Of a stretch of DNA of 64,000 nucleotides, positions 63,857 through 64,000 are shown in pieces. The stretch comes from Halomonas eurihalina (GTDB lineage Bacteria > Pseudomonadota > Gammaproteobacteria > Pseudomonadales > Halomonadaceae): the NCBI RefSeq assembly GCF_008274785.1, contig NZ_VTPU01000001.1, positions 1 to 64,000 on the forward strand, given 5' to 3'. Numbering within the stretch: position 1 is the first letter of the stretch; every line of letters begins with the position of its first letter. The translations under genes and the position numbers were made by a program. The notes beneath the pieces are model-generated. The model was not told where the DNA came from and did not search any database. It was given only the letters and a program-made list of their open reading frames with translations.

Positions 63857-64000
63857 GCGAGACCGACTACCCTAGCGACACCCTGCAGGACTTCACGCCC
63901 GAACCCGCCGCACCACGGCGGGTCGTGGTGCTGATTTCCGGCAACGGCAGCAACCTCCAGGCGCTGATCGAGGCCCAGGAACACGACCGTCTCGGCGGCG
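63853..64000 (+). CDS. purN: PurN: GAR transformylase, 5' part only
   Basis: The first 49 codons of purN are in the window. An N-terminal extension of about 30 residues, [14 protein letters not shown]..., precedes the family start [20 protein letters not shown]. It transfers formyl from 10-formyl-THF (the FolD product) to glycinamide ribonucleotide. Truncated by the window edge. Confidence 0.93.
   Translation, partial: MSETDYPSDTLQDFTPEPAAPRRVVVLISGNGSNLQALIEAQEHDRLGG

Overview
The window looks like chromosome of a GC-rich, poly-hydroxyalkanoate-forming, moderately halophilic gammaproteobacterium, most probably Halomonas or a close relative. This is inferred from the NhaD and NhaC Na+/H+ antiporters, an orphan EhuB-like solute-binding protein, a phasin, and the overall gene complement. 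No rRNA or taxonomic marker was compared.

Layout. 1-350: three leftward tRNA genes (Pro, Arg, His). 500-4600: folD, luxS, mtnN, pyrC and a small membrane protein, with two kinds of short repeat around luxS-mtnN and pyrC. 4600-14560: oxidoreductases and regulators (DAO-family oxidase, TerB-like protein, SDR/SnoaL pair with a divergent TetR, FAD-linked dehydrogenase, PLP aminotransferase, Ugd, YbaK-like protein, methyltransferase). 14640-21310: a NhaC-histone deacetylase-LuxR operon, an AraC/AhpD-like pair and nhaD. 21310-31420: ABC-2 exporter, ndpA, LysE, HIBADH-like enzyme, MoxR/VWA pair, SatD/DUF3307 pair with a triple-palindrome promoter, and an AmiD-like amidase. 31400-36870: XRE-cupin regulator divergent from benE, GNAT, nitrilase-family hydrolase, proS.

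36900-46980 is visibly more AT-rich and differs from everything around it. It is a run of small genes, all transcribed leftward and separated by attC-like recombination sites (GCCTAAC...GTTAGGC and relatives), with no integron integrase gene in the window. It is best read as a CALIN, a cluster of attC sites lacking an integrase. Cassettes include a FosA-like thiol transferase, a broken AadA-like adenylyltransferase, GNATs, a blasticidin-deaminase-like protein, an HNH nuclease, a methyltransferase, membrane proteins of unknown role and a TIR/deoxyribosyltransferase-like protein that could be an anti-phage effector. Several cassettes carry one-base frameshifts or in-frame stops.

47400-64000 returns to core genome: SlyD-like isomerase, rfaH, ampG-like permease, SEC-C/TPR protein, ABC1 kinase, topB, panE-like reductase, a beta-barrel protein, fumC, phasin, lipoprotein, EhuB-like protein, hda, perM, purM and the start of purN.

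The main working units are: luxS-mtnN, successive steps of S-adenosylhomocysteine recycling; NhaC/HDAC/LuxR; MoxR/VWA; SatD/DUF3307; perM-hda; and purM-purN.
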